Assembly (NCBI RefSeq): GCF_000001735.4 | Contig: NC_003076.8 | Span: forward strand, 8,618,001 to 8,682,000 | Origin: Arabidopsis thaliana | Lineage: Eukaryota > Streptophyta > Magnoliopsida > Brassicales > Brassicaceae | Length of the DNA: 64,000 bases | Reading direction: 5' to 3' | Shown here: positions 52,928-64,000 of the stretch, one piece after another | How positions within the stretch are numbered: position 1 is the stretch's first letter | Layout: every line of letters begins with the position of its first letter | Made by a program: the position numbers and the translations under genes | Notes under the pieces: generated by a model | Seen by the model: only the letters and a program-made list of their open reading frames with translations | The model's database searches: none | Told to the model about the DNA's origin: nothing

Positions 52928-53143
52928 ATTTTCCAAAAAACACCACTAAAATATATTATTTCCAAAAGTAACAAAACTAAAACTAAACAATACCTTCAAA
53001 AATCAAAACTAAACCCTAAATCTTAAGCAACCATATCCCATAAAAACTATATTCTAAACTTCAAATTGAAATTTTACCATTGAACATCAATTTTGGTGTT
53101 TATGGTATTTTTGAAAAACATTTTTAGTGGTTTTTTAGAAAAT
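52928..53143. mobile_element. Small terminal-inverted-repeat element (MITE-like)
   Basis: About 216 bp. The left end ATTTTCCAAAAAACACCACT and the inverse of the right end ATTTTCTAAAAAACCACT match closely, and the similarity continues inwards. No clear target duplication was found, so the exact ends and superfamily are uncertain. Confidence 0.5.
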
Positions 53144-53658
53144 CCTAAGAATATTGAATACCCAAGCAGGACAAAATAAAATAATTTGAGACAGCATGAG
53201 AAATGGAATCGTTGAGTTGGATACAGGTAGGAATCCGAAGAAATAATTATGTTTCAAAGACATGATATACTGCAAGAAAACATAGTAAATTTTTACCAAT
53301 TTTCCTATGAAAATTTTGGTACGAAAAAAAAACCATATACCTACAACCTTTTTATGAATATTTTGATAGAAAAATGGTAAAAAAAATTTATGATTTTTTT
53401 ACAAAATATTTTACGAATTTTCCTACAATTTTTTTTTTGTATAAATAACATGCATATATATATATAAATATTTTACAATAATTTTGAATTATATCATAAA
53501 TAAGATCAACATTAATAAAATAAATGATTTTTTTTTGTAAGATGTGTTTGGCGAGACATTATTTAATAAAAATGGTAAACTATAAAATATATATATTTTA
53601 TAAATATATATAATTTGTTAACTTTTATATATAGTAACTTCAAAAAATAAAACGTTTT

Positions 53659-53684
53659 GCGGTATACCGCGGGTTAAAATCTAA
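53659..53684 (+). mobile_element. Possible Helitron 3' terminus
   Basis: A perfect palindrome GCGGTATACCGC is followed by GGGTTAAAATCTAA, similar to the hairpin plus CTRR ending of Arabidopsis Helitrons. The next base is C, not the T expected at an insertion. I did not find the 5' end. Confidence 0.35.
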
Positions 53685-54450
53685 CTATACTTATAATACA
53701 TATAATAATACCAAAATCGTTGCTAAGAATCAGACCTAGATACGTCGCCGGCGCTGCTAATCAATCCTCGATCGAATTCCTTTTAATACACTGTCACGGA
53801 TATGAATATCTCTATCAGGTTTGTCGTGTCACCTGATTCTTGCTTCAAGATTACTTCTTTATACCATTAAAGTTTGGATTTAGCTTCTGGTTTCTCATCT
53901 ACTAAAAAAATAATTATTAAAAGCAACATTAGTATTTAGAACGCAAAAAATATATATATGTGGATAGATTAAATTTCTTTGTAAATATTTATGGGACAAC
54001 GAGTACGAAAGCCATTTTGAAGATTCAAAATAACAAAATTATCATTTTGTTAAAGTGTTTTGTAAGAGTTCAAAACCTTGAAGGTTTAAAGTATAAGTAA
54101 ATATTCGTTTGAAGATTTTTAAATGGATTTTTTCCTAAAACTAAACGTTGAATAAAACTTGTGGAGTTGTGGTATTGCAAACCAAAGTTGTACTATAGAG
54201 TTGGTGGGTGTGAAAACTTCTTTCATTGGGAGACCTATGATTTGTAGCTATATACCTTTTATGTAGTTGCCAATAAGTCAGTATATAATTAGAATATGTA
54301 TAAAAACCCTTATAAATTTAATAATAATATTTATGAAATGAGATAAATATTTTTACTAACAACAATTATTTCTAACTTTAGGTATACTTAATATATAAAA
54401 TATATTACCAAAATAAGGAGCTCAAAATGTGATGTTTTCTAGTGGACGCT

Positions 54451-54980
54451 TATATAAATGTGCGATTGTCACACAGTGTCATCTCTCCCTCTCCGTCTCC
54501 CTCTTTCTAAAATCTGCGGCACAAAGTATATGAATTAAGGTAATCTTCAATTTTATATTTATTTGTGTATATATATGTGTATTAGATGTTGCAATATTGT
54601 AGATTTTGAACCCGGAATTTAATACAAAAAAAATTCTTAAACCCGGAAAACAAAAACTAGGTGAAATTAAAATAAATAAATAAAAACGAAAAGGTAAAAT
54701 TTGTTAAAAGCTATAAGCGTTATTTATTACTTATTCGAATATTGCATGCATTTTGCCTACCGTGATCATATAACGAAATTTGCAATTCTTACGGCAAATT
54801 GATTCTTTGGTGATCATCTTGGTTTGTGCAGCTCTATATATATTTGCATCCACTTAACATGTTTTTTTTTGGGTAGTTGGCAGCATCATGCTATTTATTT
54901 ATATTCTCTTGTTAATCATCAAATAAACTGAACAAATTGAAAATTAATTTACTTTACATAAACTATCCCTTTTTGTGTAG
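54451..54980 (+). promoter_or_regulatory. CYP71B13 core promoter and 5' UTR intron
   Basis: TATATAAATG at 54451-54460 is a likely TATA box. A probable 5' UTR intron runs 54540-54980 (GTAATC ... TTGTGTAG), ending eight bases before the start codon as in the two sister genes. Confidence 0.6.
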
Positions 54981-54988
54981 AAAGCAAC

Positions 54989-56557
54989 ATGAGTTTGTGG
55001 TATATCATAGTTGTGTTCGTCTTCTTTGCATCTATATTCATTGCAAAGAACACAAGAAAGACAAAGAAGAATCTACCTCCCGGACCACCAAGACTTCCTA
55101 TAATTGGTAACTTGCACCAATTGGGATCAAAACCTCACCGTTCGATGTTCAAATTATCTGAAAAATATGGACCTCTAGTGTACCTAAAGCTTGGAAAGGT
55201 ACCGTCTGTTGTGGCCTCAACTCCAGAGACAGTGAAGGATGTCTTGAAAACGTTTGACAAAGATTGTTGTTCGCGAGCTTTTTTGACATATCCTGCAAGA
55301 ATTTCATACAATTTGAAAGATCTTGCGTTTGCTCCCTATAGCAAATATTGGAAGGCGGTACGAAAGATGACGGTTGTCGAACTCTACACCGCGAAAAGGG
55401 TAAAATCGTTTCGAAATATAAGAGAAGAAGAAGTTGCCTCCTTCGTCGAGTTCATCAAACATTCCGCTTCGTTGGAGGAAATAGTTAACTTGAACCAAAC
55501 GTTAGTGAAACTCTCTGGGAGTGTAATTTGTAGAGTTGGTTTTGGAATCAATCTTGAAGGGAGCAAACTTGAGAATACTTATGAGGAAGTCATTCATGGA
55601 ACCATGGAGGTGCTAGGGAGTTTTGCAGCATCAGATTACTTCCCGGTTATTGGTGGAATAATCGATAGGATCACGGGGTTACATAACAAATGTGAGAAGG
55701 TTTTTAAGGGAACAGATTCATTTTTCGACCATTGTATAAAGCATCACCTAGAAGATGGTGGTAGTAAAGATGATATAGTTGACTTGCTGCTCAAGGTAGA
55801 AAGGGGAGAGATTGGACTTGGAGAGTTTCAATTTACTCGAAACCACACCAAAGGAATTCTTCTAGTAAGTAATGGTAACCTACCAATCTATAACATTACA
55901 TTATTCTTTTGTTAAGTAATTTGTTTATTTTGATAATTACAGGACATTCTTCTTGCTGGAGTAGACACTTCTGGCCACACAATAACATGGGTGATGACAC
56001 ATTTGATTAAAAACCCAAGAGTTATGAAGAAAGCACAAGCCGAGGTGAGAGAAGTGATAAAAAACAAAGACAATATCACAGAAGAAGATATAGAAGGACT
56101 CGAGTATCTGAAAATGGTGGTTAAAGAAACATTAAGGATAAACCCACTTGTGCCACTTCTAACTCCAAGAGAGGCTTCAAAAGATGTAAAGATCGGAGGT
56201 TATAATATTCCAAAGAAAACATGGATCCATGTTAATATATGGGCTATTCATAGGAATCCAAACGTTTGGAAAGATCCAGAAGCTTTCATTCCCGAGAGGT
56301 TTATGGATAACCAGATTGACTATAAAGGGTTGAACTTTGAGTTGTTGCCGTTTGGTAGCGGAAGGAGAATATGCCCTGGTATTGGAATGGGTATGGCCTT
56401 GATACACTTGACTCTTATCAATCTTCTTTATCGATTTGATTGGAAGCTTCCAGAAGGAATGGAGGTTGAAGATGTTGATCTTGAAGAATCATATGGACTT
56501 GTCTGTCCTAAGAAAGTTCCACTTGAGCTGATCCCGGTCCTCACTCAATGGACTTGA
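54989..56557 (+). CDS. CYP71B13: Cytochrome P450 of the CYP71B subfamily (third of three)
   Basis: Two exons (54989-55864, 55943-56557) give 496 aa. Motifs: [20 protein letters not shown] in helix I (the two sisters have AGIDTSAQ), ETLR, PERF and [10 protein letters not shown]. Exon 1 and the intron are the most diverged of the three, while the middle of exon 2 is nearly identical to CYP71B12. Different residues around the I helix could change substrate choice. A short piece of the coding end (CACTTGAGCTGATCCCGGT) is repeated in the 3' UTR at about 56621-56639. From memory At5g25140. Confidence 0.9.
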
Positions 56558-57303
56558 TTTTATATTATTATAGTTCAAGATGTAATAATTTGGAAATATC
56601 TTAAAGTTAAATAAACAATCACTTGAGCTGATCCCGGTACACTTATTGTCACCACATTCGAACTCGTGTTCACGATCCTTTAGCAAGCGTTTGAGCTCAC
56701 CTTTGACATATGCGCGTTTAATAACAAACACACGAATATTCAAACGAACATATATCACCTTATCTTGAAAAAGTTGGCATTATTCGTTTGTGGGACATCT
56801 TTAGTACTCTCTCTATTTTTAATTAAGTGTAGTTTGAAGATATATTTTTTTTCCGTGTTGTTTTCACTTTTCAATGCTAAAATTAAATGTATTTTATAGT
56901 TTTTAATTAATCATATTTTTTTATTGGTTAGATTAGTTGTAATTAATGATGTTTTTATAGAAAAGAAATAAATTAAATAAGATTTGTATATTTTCTTAAT
57001 TTATGTGCAAAAACCTTAAACTACAAATATTAAGAAACAAAGAAAGTATGATTTATTGTAAAATAAGCTTATCATGAAGATGTTCCGTGCAAAACACATC
57101 CTTGAAATAGTAACAGTGAGATAAGATATAAAACATCTTATTAATAAAATTTTGTGATTGATTGAATTTGACTCCCCTGTAAAAAACAACAACTGATTTT
57201 AAAAACCATACATAGAAAACTATTTTATAGAACAACAATAAATACTAGTTTTTCACTATATAAGGACTTGATTGGTTCTTGAAAATTATATGTATTGATT
57301 ATT
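56558..57303. other. Spacer 3' of CYP71B13 with a flank-module copy
   Basis: Holds the 3' UTR of CYP71B13 and the third copy of the P450-flank module (about 56640-57110), which is interrupted by a 240-bp Stowaway-like MITE. No gene. Confidence 0.6.
56807..57046. mobile_element. Stowaway-like MITE
   Basis: 240 bp bounded by TA on both sides (56805-56806, 57047-57048). The left terminus CTCTCTCTATTTTTAATTAAG and the inverse of the right terminus CTTTCTTTGTTTCTTAATATT are diverged inverted repeats close to the CTCCCTCCGTTTC ends of Stowaway/mariner MITEs. Paralogous modules near 43915 and 52530 lack the insertion. Confidence 0.8.
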
Positions 57304-57448
57304 GGGAGATTTGCAAAACTAGCCTTTTTTTACTACCCTTTTGCAACAATACCCTTTCATGTTGTCCATTTTTAAAAATATCTCTCCCCTTGAACAAAAT
57401 GACCAAATTACCCTCATCTAATAAAAACATGTAATTGGAAACTGAAAT

Positions 57449-57562
57449 TTTCCCGCCAATTTTTTGGCGCCAAAATATTTTTTTTCCCGCCAAAAAAAAG
57501 TTTCCGCCAAACTTTTTTCCAACCAAAAAAAAAAATTCCCGCCAACAAAAAAATTTCCCGCC
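57449..57562 (+). promoter_or_regulatory. Left cluster of E2F-type sites
   Basis: TTTCCCGCC occurs at 57449-57457, 57483-57491 and 57554-57562, with a near match (ATTCCCGCC) at 57535-57543. All match the E2F/DP consensus TTTSSCGC, allowing one mismatch in the last. Confidence 0.65.
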
Positions 57563-58181
57563 AAATTTTTTTTTCGTAAAAAATTTTTCCTCAGCCAAAA
57601 AAAATATTTTAAAAATCCTTGTAAATATTTTTTAGCGCCAAATAGATTTACAAGGGATTTTAAAAGGATTTTAAAAGATTTACAAGAGATTTTTAAAAAG
57701 TTTTAAAAAATTTACAAGAGATTTTAAAAGAGTTTTAAAAGATTTACAAGAGATTTTAAAAGAGTTTTAAAAGATTTACAAGTAATTTTAAAAGGTTTTA
57801 AAATCCCTTGTAAATCTTTCAAAACACTTTTAAACCCTTTAAAAATCTTTACAAATCCTATGTAAATATTTTAAAACCCTTTAAAATCCCTTGTAAATAT
57901 TGTAAAACCCTTTTAAAATCCCTTGTAAATATTTTAAAATCCTTTTAAAACAATTTTAAACCCTTTAAAAATCTTTAAAAGACCTTTGTAAATCTTTTAA
58001 ATCCCTTTAAAATCTCTTGTAAATCTTTTAAAACCCTTTTAAAAATCCCTTGTAAATCTTTTAAAAACCTTTTAAAATCCCTTGTAAATTACCCTTTTAA
58101 AATCCCTTGTAAATCTTATAAAACCCCTTTAAATTGCCTTGTAAATCTTTTAAAACTCTTTTAAAATTCCTTGTAAATCTA

Positions 58182-58310
58182 TTTCCCGCCAAAAAAAAAA
58201 ATTGACGGGAAAAATATTTTTGAAAACAAAATTTGGCGGGAAATGTTTTTCAAAAATTTTTGGTGGGAATTTTTTTCGAAAAGGTTTGGCGGGAAAATTT
58301 TGGCGGGAAA
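58182..58310 (-). promoter_or_regulatory. Right cluster of E2F-type sites
   Basis: TTTCCCGCC at 58182-58190 and its inverse GGCGGGAAA at 58235-58243, 58288-58296 and 58302-58310. These mirror the left cluster, as expected for an inverted-repeat element. Confidence 0.65.
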
Positions 58311-58500
58311 TTTATTTTAGAATATTTTAGGCGAAAAAATATTAATATTTCATTTTGTTAACCTAAAACAATTTCCAAATAAGGGTAAAATGGTAATTAA
58401 AAATTTAAAGAGAATATAAATAAAAATGGATAAAACAAAAGGGTAGAGTTGAAAAGGGGCATCATGAAAAGGGCATTTGAAAGAATTTTTCTTGATTATT

Positions 58501-59116
58501 TGATATCCAAAATTTTATAATATATTTTTAGAAAACGAGTTAACCATTGTGGGAGGAAATAACTGACCTTGTCTTATATACAATAAATTGTTGCAAGTGT
58601 TTAGTTTAACCATTGTAACATTTGATTTAAGAATTATTGTTTAAATATTTTTAAACTGGGTGTTTTGGAAAGTTATTTTTTTTTTTAAATAAAAGTTAGA
58701 AATTTTGAGAAGATAACATTTTTTTGGATAATTTTCAATAATTCTGTAAGAATTAATTACTCAAACAATAAATATTGGTATCTTGTCCCAATCTTTAAGT
58801 TGAAATAGAGAATCCAAAGCAAGTAATTTAAAAAGAAAATGGTTATGAGATTTTACATCAAAGTAAGGTCATGGGCTTATAATTCAAAAACTCTTAGTAA
58901 ATTTTGAATCTGGGCATTTGCCCAACCTGCCACCCCCATAGACGGGCCTGGTTTTAATCATAACTTTGAAATTATTATATTTGGGCCACAATTAGGCCAT
59001 TGAAACAGGCCCAGTTTTGTAGAGACACGGAATCTAAAAAACTGAAGATGTTTCAGCGACGAGATACAAGTTTCTAGGAGAGGAAATTGAATCGAGAGAG
59101 AGAGAGAGAGACAACA
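58501..59116. promoter_or_regulatory. TAF5 upstream region
   Basis: AT-rich DNA followed by site II motifs TGGGCC at 58982-58987 and its reverse complement at 59008-59013, about 100-135 bp before the TAF5 start codon. A GA-rich 5' UTR (about 59095-59110) follows. Confidence 0.5.
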
Positions 59117-62100
59117 ATGGATCCAGAGCAAATCAACGAGTTCGTCGTGGGCTACTTGAAGAAGAAAGGATTCAGTAGCGCTGCTAAAGACCTTGAATCT
59201 TATCATCACCAGAACAATAATGGTAGCTCCTTCACTTCTGTCGATTATCATAACGATCCTGAGCTCACGAAGCTCATTCGCTCCTTTTCTCAGTAATCTC
59301 TCTCCCTATCTCTCTCTCTCGTTTCAATTCTTAATGCGAATTGTGTTTTGAATTTTTGGGAAAGTTTTAGTGTCTTTTGTGAATTTTGAAAACCGTAAGG
59401 AAAAATTATGTAAGCTCCAACGTTTTTGAGAATCTAAAAATGAATATAATTCACTTTCTGGGTGAAGTTTATGTGAATATTTCTATCAGTTTATCTGTCA
59501 AATTTAAGATTTTGATGACATCTCAGTGGCAAGAAATTAGGTTTTTTTGTATGGCTTATGTAGAGAGAGCTAATGGTAATGAAATGTCTGTTCTTTTGTT
59601 TGCAGACAAGAAGATGATCCAACTCGGTACCGTGAAGGTTACAGCAAACTAAGGTCATGGGCGTATAATTCTCTGGATTTATATAAGGTGGGGATTTTTT
59701 TTTGTGTATCCCTTGGCTGTTTTGGGTAGAGACAGGCTTAATTGAACTGACGAGATGATTCTAATTTTGTAGCATGAATTGCTTCGAGTGATGTATCCTG
59801 TGTTTATTCATTGTTACATGGATCTGGTGGGGAAAGGGCACACTCAAGAAGGTACTTGTCAATATAGCAAATTAGATGTACTGAGTATTTTTTTTACCTT
59901 CGGTATAAGATTTTTGGAAACAGTGACTTATGCTACTGTGGGAAATAATACGTCTCTTGTATTCCAGCTAGAGCCTTCTTTAACAGCTTCCGCAAAGATC
60001 ATGAGATGGTACACTTACGGGATCTTCAGAAGCTTGAAGGCGTGCTTTCTCCATCTCATCTAGAGGTTTATGATAAACCTTATATGGTCATATAATATTG
60101 ATAATGGATTTTTTTTTTTTTTTTTTTGGTTATTATCTTTCTTATGATCTTGGTTCTTATCAGGAGATGGAGTTTGCTCGTTCTCTTAGAAAAAGCAAGG
60201 TTAACATCAAGTTTTGTCAGGTAGACTTGAGTGAAAATTGACTAGTAGCTGTAATAGGCAACTGCTTCGAGGTTTCTGGTCTGATTAACTGAATTCCGTG
60301 ACTGCAGACCTCTAATATGCTTACTGAATGTTGCAGTATTCATATGAGCTGTTACTTCAGTATCTACATAGTACAGTATCGACTTTAATGCTTGGTATTA
60401 TTAACGAGCACATCAATTTCCAAGGTAAATGTGTTTCTTTCTCTTATATATGCGATAGCTTGTAGCAGTTTTTTGAGTAGAAAATTGAATCAATTGGTCA
60501 TGGATAATTTGTTGCAGTCTACTCGGGACAGCCTACTTCCTCATCCGATGACATAGAAGCTGTCACCATTGTCGGGAGTTTTCAGGACACTGCTAATCAC
60601 ATTAATCAAAAAGAAATACAGTGGGGAGTACGTATTTCCCCTAAAGTTTCTTTTCTCTTCTATTTTTCCAGAGTTATAACATGTTGATGCCTCATCCCAG
60701 GGATGATAACATATTTGCGTAGTTAATAGCTACATATGCATTTTTCTTTTACAGTTGCTTGAAGATTCACTAGAAGATCGCCTTGAGAAGACAGGAGGTC
60801 TGCTGTCTGATTCTGAGAAGGGACAAGGAGAAAGTAAAGACGGGGATGCAGATGATAGTAAGGTGATACATAGCTTCAACTTAGTCAATAATTTCTGAAC
60901 TGAAATCCCGTTTTTACTCGTCAATTGATTCTGTGTACAGAAAAGATCCACTGAAATTGGAAAGCAAGGCTCTTCCTTAAAAAAGTTGAAGAAGGACAAA
61001 GCGGGTAATGCAACAGCAAAAGTTGCACGTCTGGAGACCATTACGGTGTCACCGGCGCCGCGTGTAAAACCAGAACTTGCCTTGCCAGTAATGTACTTTC
61101 GAATCCCTTACCCATTTTTTGTGTTGGGATTTGATTAAAAAGGAATGAACATGTGATATCTATGGGTGATGCATGATTGTTTAGGAGAAATGAACATAGT
61201 CTTTGTATTTGTCAAAGACTCAACCTCCTTTAACATAAATCAATTTTGCTCCATCTCCTTGTTTTCTCTGTCAGGTCCACAGATGTAGAGCAATCCATCC
61301 TTGAAGACCTTAGAAACCGTGTGCAGTTGAGTAGTGTTGCAATGCCATCAGTCAGCTTTTATACATTTGTGAATACTCATAACGGGTAATGTCCACCTCT
61401 CCTCCTAATTTTAACTACTTATTTGCAACCTTGTTACTCACTCTTTTATTCTCCCCCAGGTTAAACTGTTCATCTATATCTCATGATGGATCTCTGGTTG
61501 CTGGTGGGTTCTCAGATTCTTCAATAAAGGTATGTTATTCTCGGATGGTTGGATACATTTCCCTTTTTTTGTTTTCTTCCTCTCTTAAATGATGCCAAGT
61601 GACAATTATGGTGTTCAGGTCTGGGACATGGCTAAGATAGGACAAGCTGGCAGTGGTATGTTAATTCTCTGAAAAATTGTATTGACATCCACGTTTAAGA
61701 ATGATATTTATCTCATACGTTTCGCTTGTCATTTTTGTTGATTTCTCATAATGATTGTTTTTGTTTCCATGAGAGTTATAGACACTAAGCTGTCTGGTTC
61801 CAGGTGCTTTGCAGGCTGAAAATGATTCAAGTGATCAAAGCATAGGACCAAATGGCAGAAGAAGTTATACATTATTACTGGGTCATTCAGGGCCAGTTTA
61901 CTCAGCCACTTTCAGTCCCCCTGGAGATTTTGTTCTATCTTCTTCAGCAGATACAACAAGTATGTATCTGTCCATCACTTTACAAATCCATACACTGGCT
62001 CATTAGTTCAGACTTTTTTAGTTACCAACCCTGTATTCATAAGTGCAGTACGACTGTGGAGCACAAAACTAAATGCTAATCTCGTGTGCTACAAGGGTCA

Positions 62101-63742
62101 TAATTACCCTGTATGGGATGCCCAGGTATAGTTAATTCAATTTAACCCATGTTTCTTACATAACCTGCAATTTATGGTGGCTGGACATGTATATATATTA
62201 TATACTCATTTTATGGTGCAGTTTAGCCCTTTCGGTCATTACTTTGCAAGCTGTTCTCATGATCGTACTGCACGGATTTGGTCAATGGACCGAATACAAC
62301 CTCTTCGGATAATGGCAGGGCATCTATCTGATGTTGATGTGAGTGTCTCCCTCATCTTCATTGTTTGGGTTTAATTTGCAAAGGTTAAATCGAAGGGACC
62401 AATTGAGTTGTTAATTAAATGCATGGATAAATTTCTTAAAACGTTTTATTATGCAATTGAAGTCATTAATTCACCGTATCAATGTTTACAATGGTTTATC
62501 TAACATTTTACATTGTTTATTGACTTAGATTAGTACCCACTTGTTATTTTAACGTGACCCTGACATTCATAATTTAAGAATCGTCCAGTTTATAGTTGAT
62601 CCAAAGATTGTTAGCCAATACGCTTAAAGTCATAAGGTTACGATGGATTACTTAACTATTTGGATTGACATTAAGTCAGATCAGTAACTTCAATTTTTCT
62701 TTGGATACCTATTGATGCGACTTTCGTTGTACTTGTCAAATGCATTTGATTTCAGTGTGTACAGTGGCATCCCAATTGTAACTACATTGCTACCGGTAGT
62801 AGTGATAAGACGGTTAGACTCTGGGATGTGCAAACTGGAGAATGTGTCCGGATATTCATTGGGCACAGGAGTATGGTTTTATCATTGGCGATGTCTCCAG
62901 ATGGGAGATATATGGCTTCCGGTGATGAAGATGGCACTATAATGATGTGGGACCTCTCAACTGCTCGCTGCATCACTCCTCTCATGGGCCATAATTCATG
63001 TGTCTGGAGTCTCTCATACAGGTGAGGTGTCAAGAGAAGAAGAAAATAGCTTTATTTGATCATTCAACTTTTATTGAGTTAGTAATACACAATGAAAACG
63101 TAATATGATCCTTTTTTCAGCCAACTATTGGTTTTGGTTGATATGCTTTATCATCTCTGGAATTTCTTCTAGGACAACATTTTTTAAAGGGTAGTTCAGG
63201 GTTATGATATAGAGTGGTATGGTGTGGCTATTTCTATTAATTCTACAGTGACTTACTACTGAACTGGTAGATTTTTCTATATCCACGCACTCTTGTGTTA
63301 GCTCTAACATAGGGTTCTTGTCATGGGTTGTGGAATGTTGTATAGGCCTAATGTGTTGGGTCGTTAATGGAATGACTGGTTTTGGTTGGTAAAATCCACT
63401 TGCTTGGAATATTGGAACCGTAAACTCCACTTTGATAAATCATAGAACTACTACAATTTATGACTAACCTGTTTTCCTGTTTCAGCGGGGAGGGCTCTCT
63501 TCTGGCTTCTGGATCCGCAGACTGCACAGTGAAACTGTGGGACGTCACTTCAAGTACCAAATTGACAAAGGCCGAGGAAAAGTGAGTTTGCTCTTTCAAG
63601 TTGTATTGTTGTTCCCTTTGAATGGTAGATTGTTTTGTTAAAAACGATTTATCATTTGTGATTGATCAGGAATGGAAACTCGAACAGATTGCGCTCACTC
63701 AGGACTTTCCCCACCAAGTCCACACCAGTTCACGCTCTCCGG
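59117..63742 (+). CDS. TAF5: TAF5, TFIID subunit (3' end beyond the window)
   Basis: Eighteen exons are visible: 59117-59292, 59606-59687, 59773-59851, 59968-60065, 60164-60220, 60337-60424, 60518-60627, 60755-60862, 60941-61092, 61275-61385, 61460-61529, 61619-61655, 61804-61959, 62049-62125, 62222-62338, 62756-63021, 63486-63581, 63670-63742. They encode 651 residues in frame. The protein has an N-terminal LisH-like helix pair ([22 protein letters not shown]), the TAF5 NTD2 domain (about 55-185: [43 protein letters not shown]), a basic linker, then WD40 repeats ([61 protein letters not shown] and others). TAF5 is a scaffold of the general transcription factor TFIID. The donor GTAAGT at 63743 shows at least one more exon, outside the window. 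Probably At5g25150. Confidence 0.96.
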
Positions 63743-64000
63743 GTAAGTTATGCTTTCTTTACTAGAATTAATTCCACCATTCTCTAAACACCGTGGTATT
63801 TCTCTCATCCCTAAGTTTATCATGTTGTGCTTGTGATCAACACATCCCGATAATGAGTGACCAAACACTTGATTAGAACCAAAGTTTCAGGGTGTGTGCC
63901 AAACAGATTTTATCCATCAGTATCATATAGAACCTTTCCTCTAACACCTAGGATTCGTTGATCGAGGCATACACTAAAACTCATGTTTTACATTGATGCA
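63743..64000. other. Last visible TAF5 intron, truncated by the window
   Basis: Begins GTAAGT. No acceptor followed by a sensible TAF5 C-terminus is seen before the window ends. Confidence 0.7.

Larger units (their letters stand above)
52105..54450. other. Spacer between CYP71B12 and CYP71B13 with transposon debris
   Basis: Holds a copy (about 52390-52600) of the P450-flank module, a small inverted-repeat element (52928-53143), low-complexity A/T runs (53280-53460), a possible Helitron 3' end (53659-53684) and a GC-richer patch (about 53740-53830). No gene is supported. Confidence 0.5.
57304..58491. mobile_element. Foldback Mutator-like element rich in E2F sites
   Basis: 1188 bp, flanked by the nine-base direct repeat TTGATTATT (57295-57303 and 58492-58500), the target-duplication size of Mutator-like elements. 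The two ends are diverged long inverted repeats (TACCCTTTTG, GTCCATTTTTA and ACCAAATTACCCT on the left recur inverted on the right). Inside are subterminal clusters of TTTCCCGCC and then an inverted array: about six ATTTACAAG/ATTTTAAAAG units on the left arm and about eleven TTTTAAAATCCCTTGTAAAT-type units on the right arm, meeting near 57795. It has no transposase and is non-autonomous. Short open frames inside are homopolymer artefacts. Confidence 0.85.

Noticed and set aside
57299..57706. Short frames on both strands rich in Lys/Phe
   Set aside because: They arise from homopolymer A/T runs and TTTCCCGCC repeats of the foldback element.

Overview
The window is nuclear plant DNA. It is AT-rich, has many short GT-AG introns, and carries plant-only families (phytocyanin-like ENODL, CIPK kinase, CYP71B P450s, BT1/FBT transporters). 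Rebuilding the exons gives protein lengths and sequences that match, from memory, the Arabidopsis thaliana chromosome 5 run from about At5g25020 to At5g25150. The source is therefore A. thaliana or something extremely close. Locus names come from recognition, not a database search; exon boundaries were read by eye and checked for frame.

Layout. (1) 567-1465: an EDR2-C/DUF1336 gene broken by a one-base frameshift. (2) 2083-15828: a tandem duplication of a divergent gene pair, BMT5-like (DUF2431) methyltransferase (-) and BT1/FBT transporter (+). Both transporters look intact. The second BMT5-like copy is a pseudogene with a 4.87-kb Ty1/copia retrotransposon in its last exon (181-bp LTRs, CTCTC target duplication). 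(3) 16219-33015: a compact housekeeping block of RRC1 (SR140-type splicing factor), a 736-aa coiled-coil protein, a C1D/Rrp47-like exosome cofactor, an early nodulin-like protein and an EMP70/TMN protein. (4) 33480-34800: a degenerate region holding a broken copy of the TMN first exon, itself split by a solo LTR. (5) 34.8-39.7 kb: a long gene-poor stretch, then intronless CIPK25. (6) 44.2-56.6 kb: a tandem array of three CYP71B P450 genes (CYP71B11, B12, B13) with duplicated flanking DNA and transposon debris. (7) 57304-58491: a foldback Mutator-like element with a 9-bp target duplication and many E2F-type TTTCCCGCC sites. (8) 59117 to the end: TAF5, cut by the window edge before its last exon.

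The genes do not form a pathway. The main themes are local duplication (transporter/methyltransferase pair, P450 array, TMN fragment) and small non-autonomous or dead transposons. The most interesting observations are the E2F-site-rich foldback element upstream of TAF5, the defective copia copy with nearly identical LTRs, and a probable gene-conversion tract between two P450 genes.
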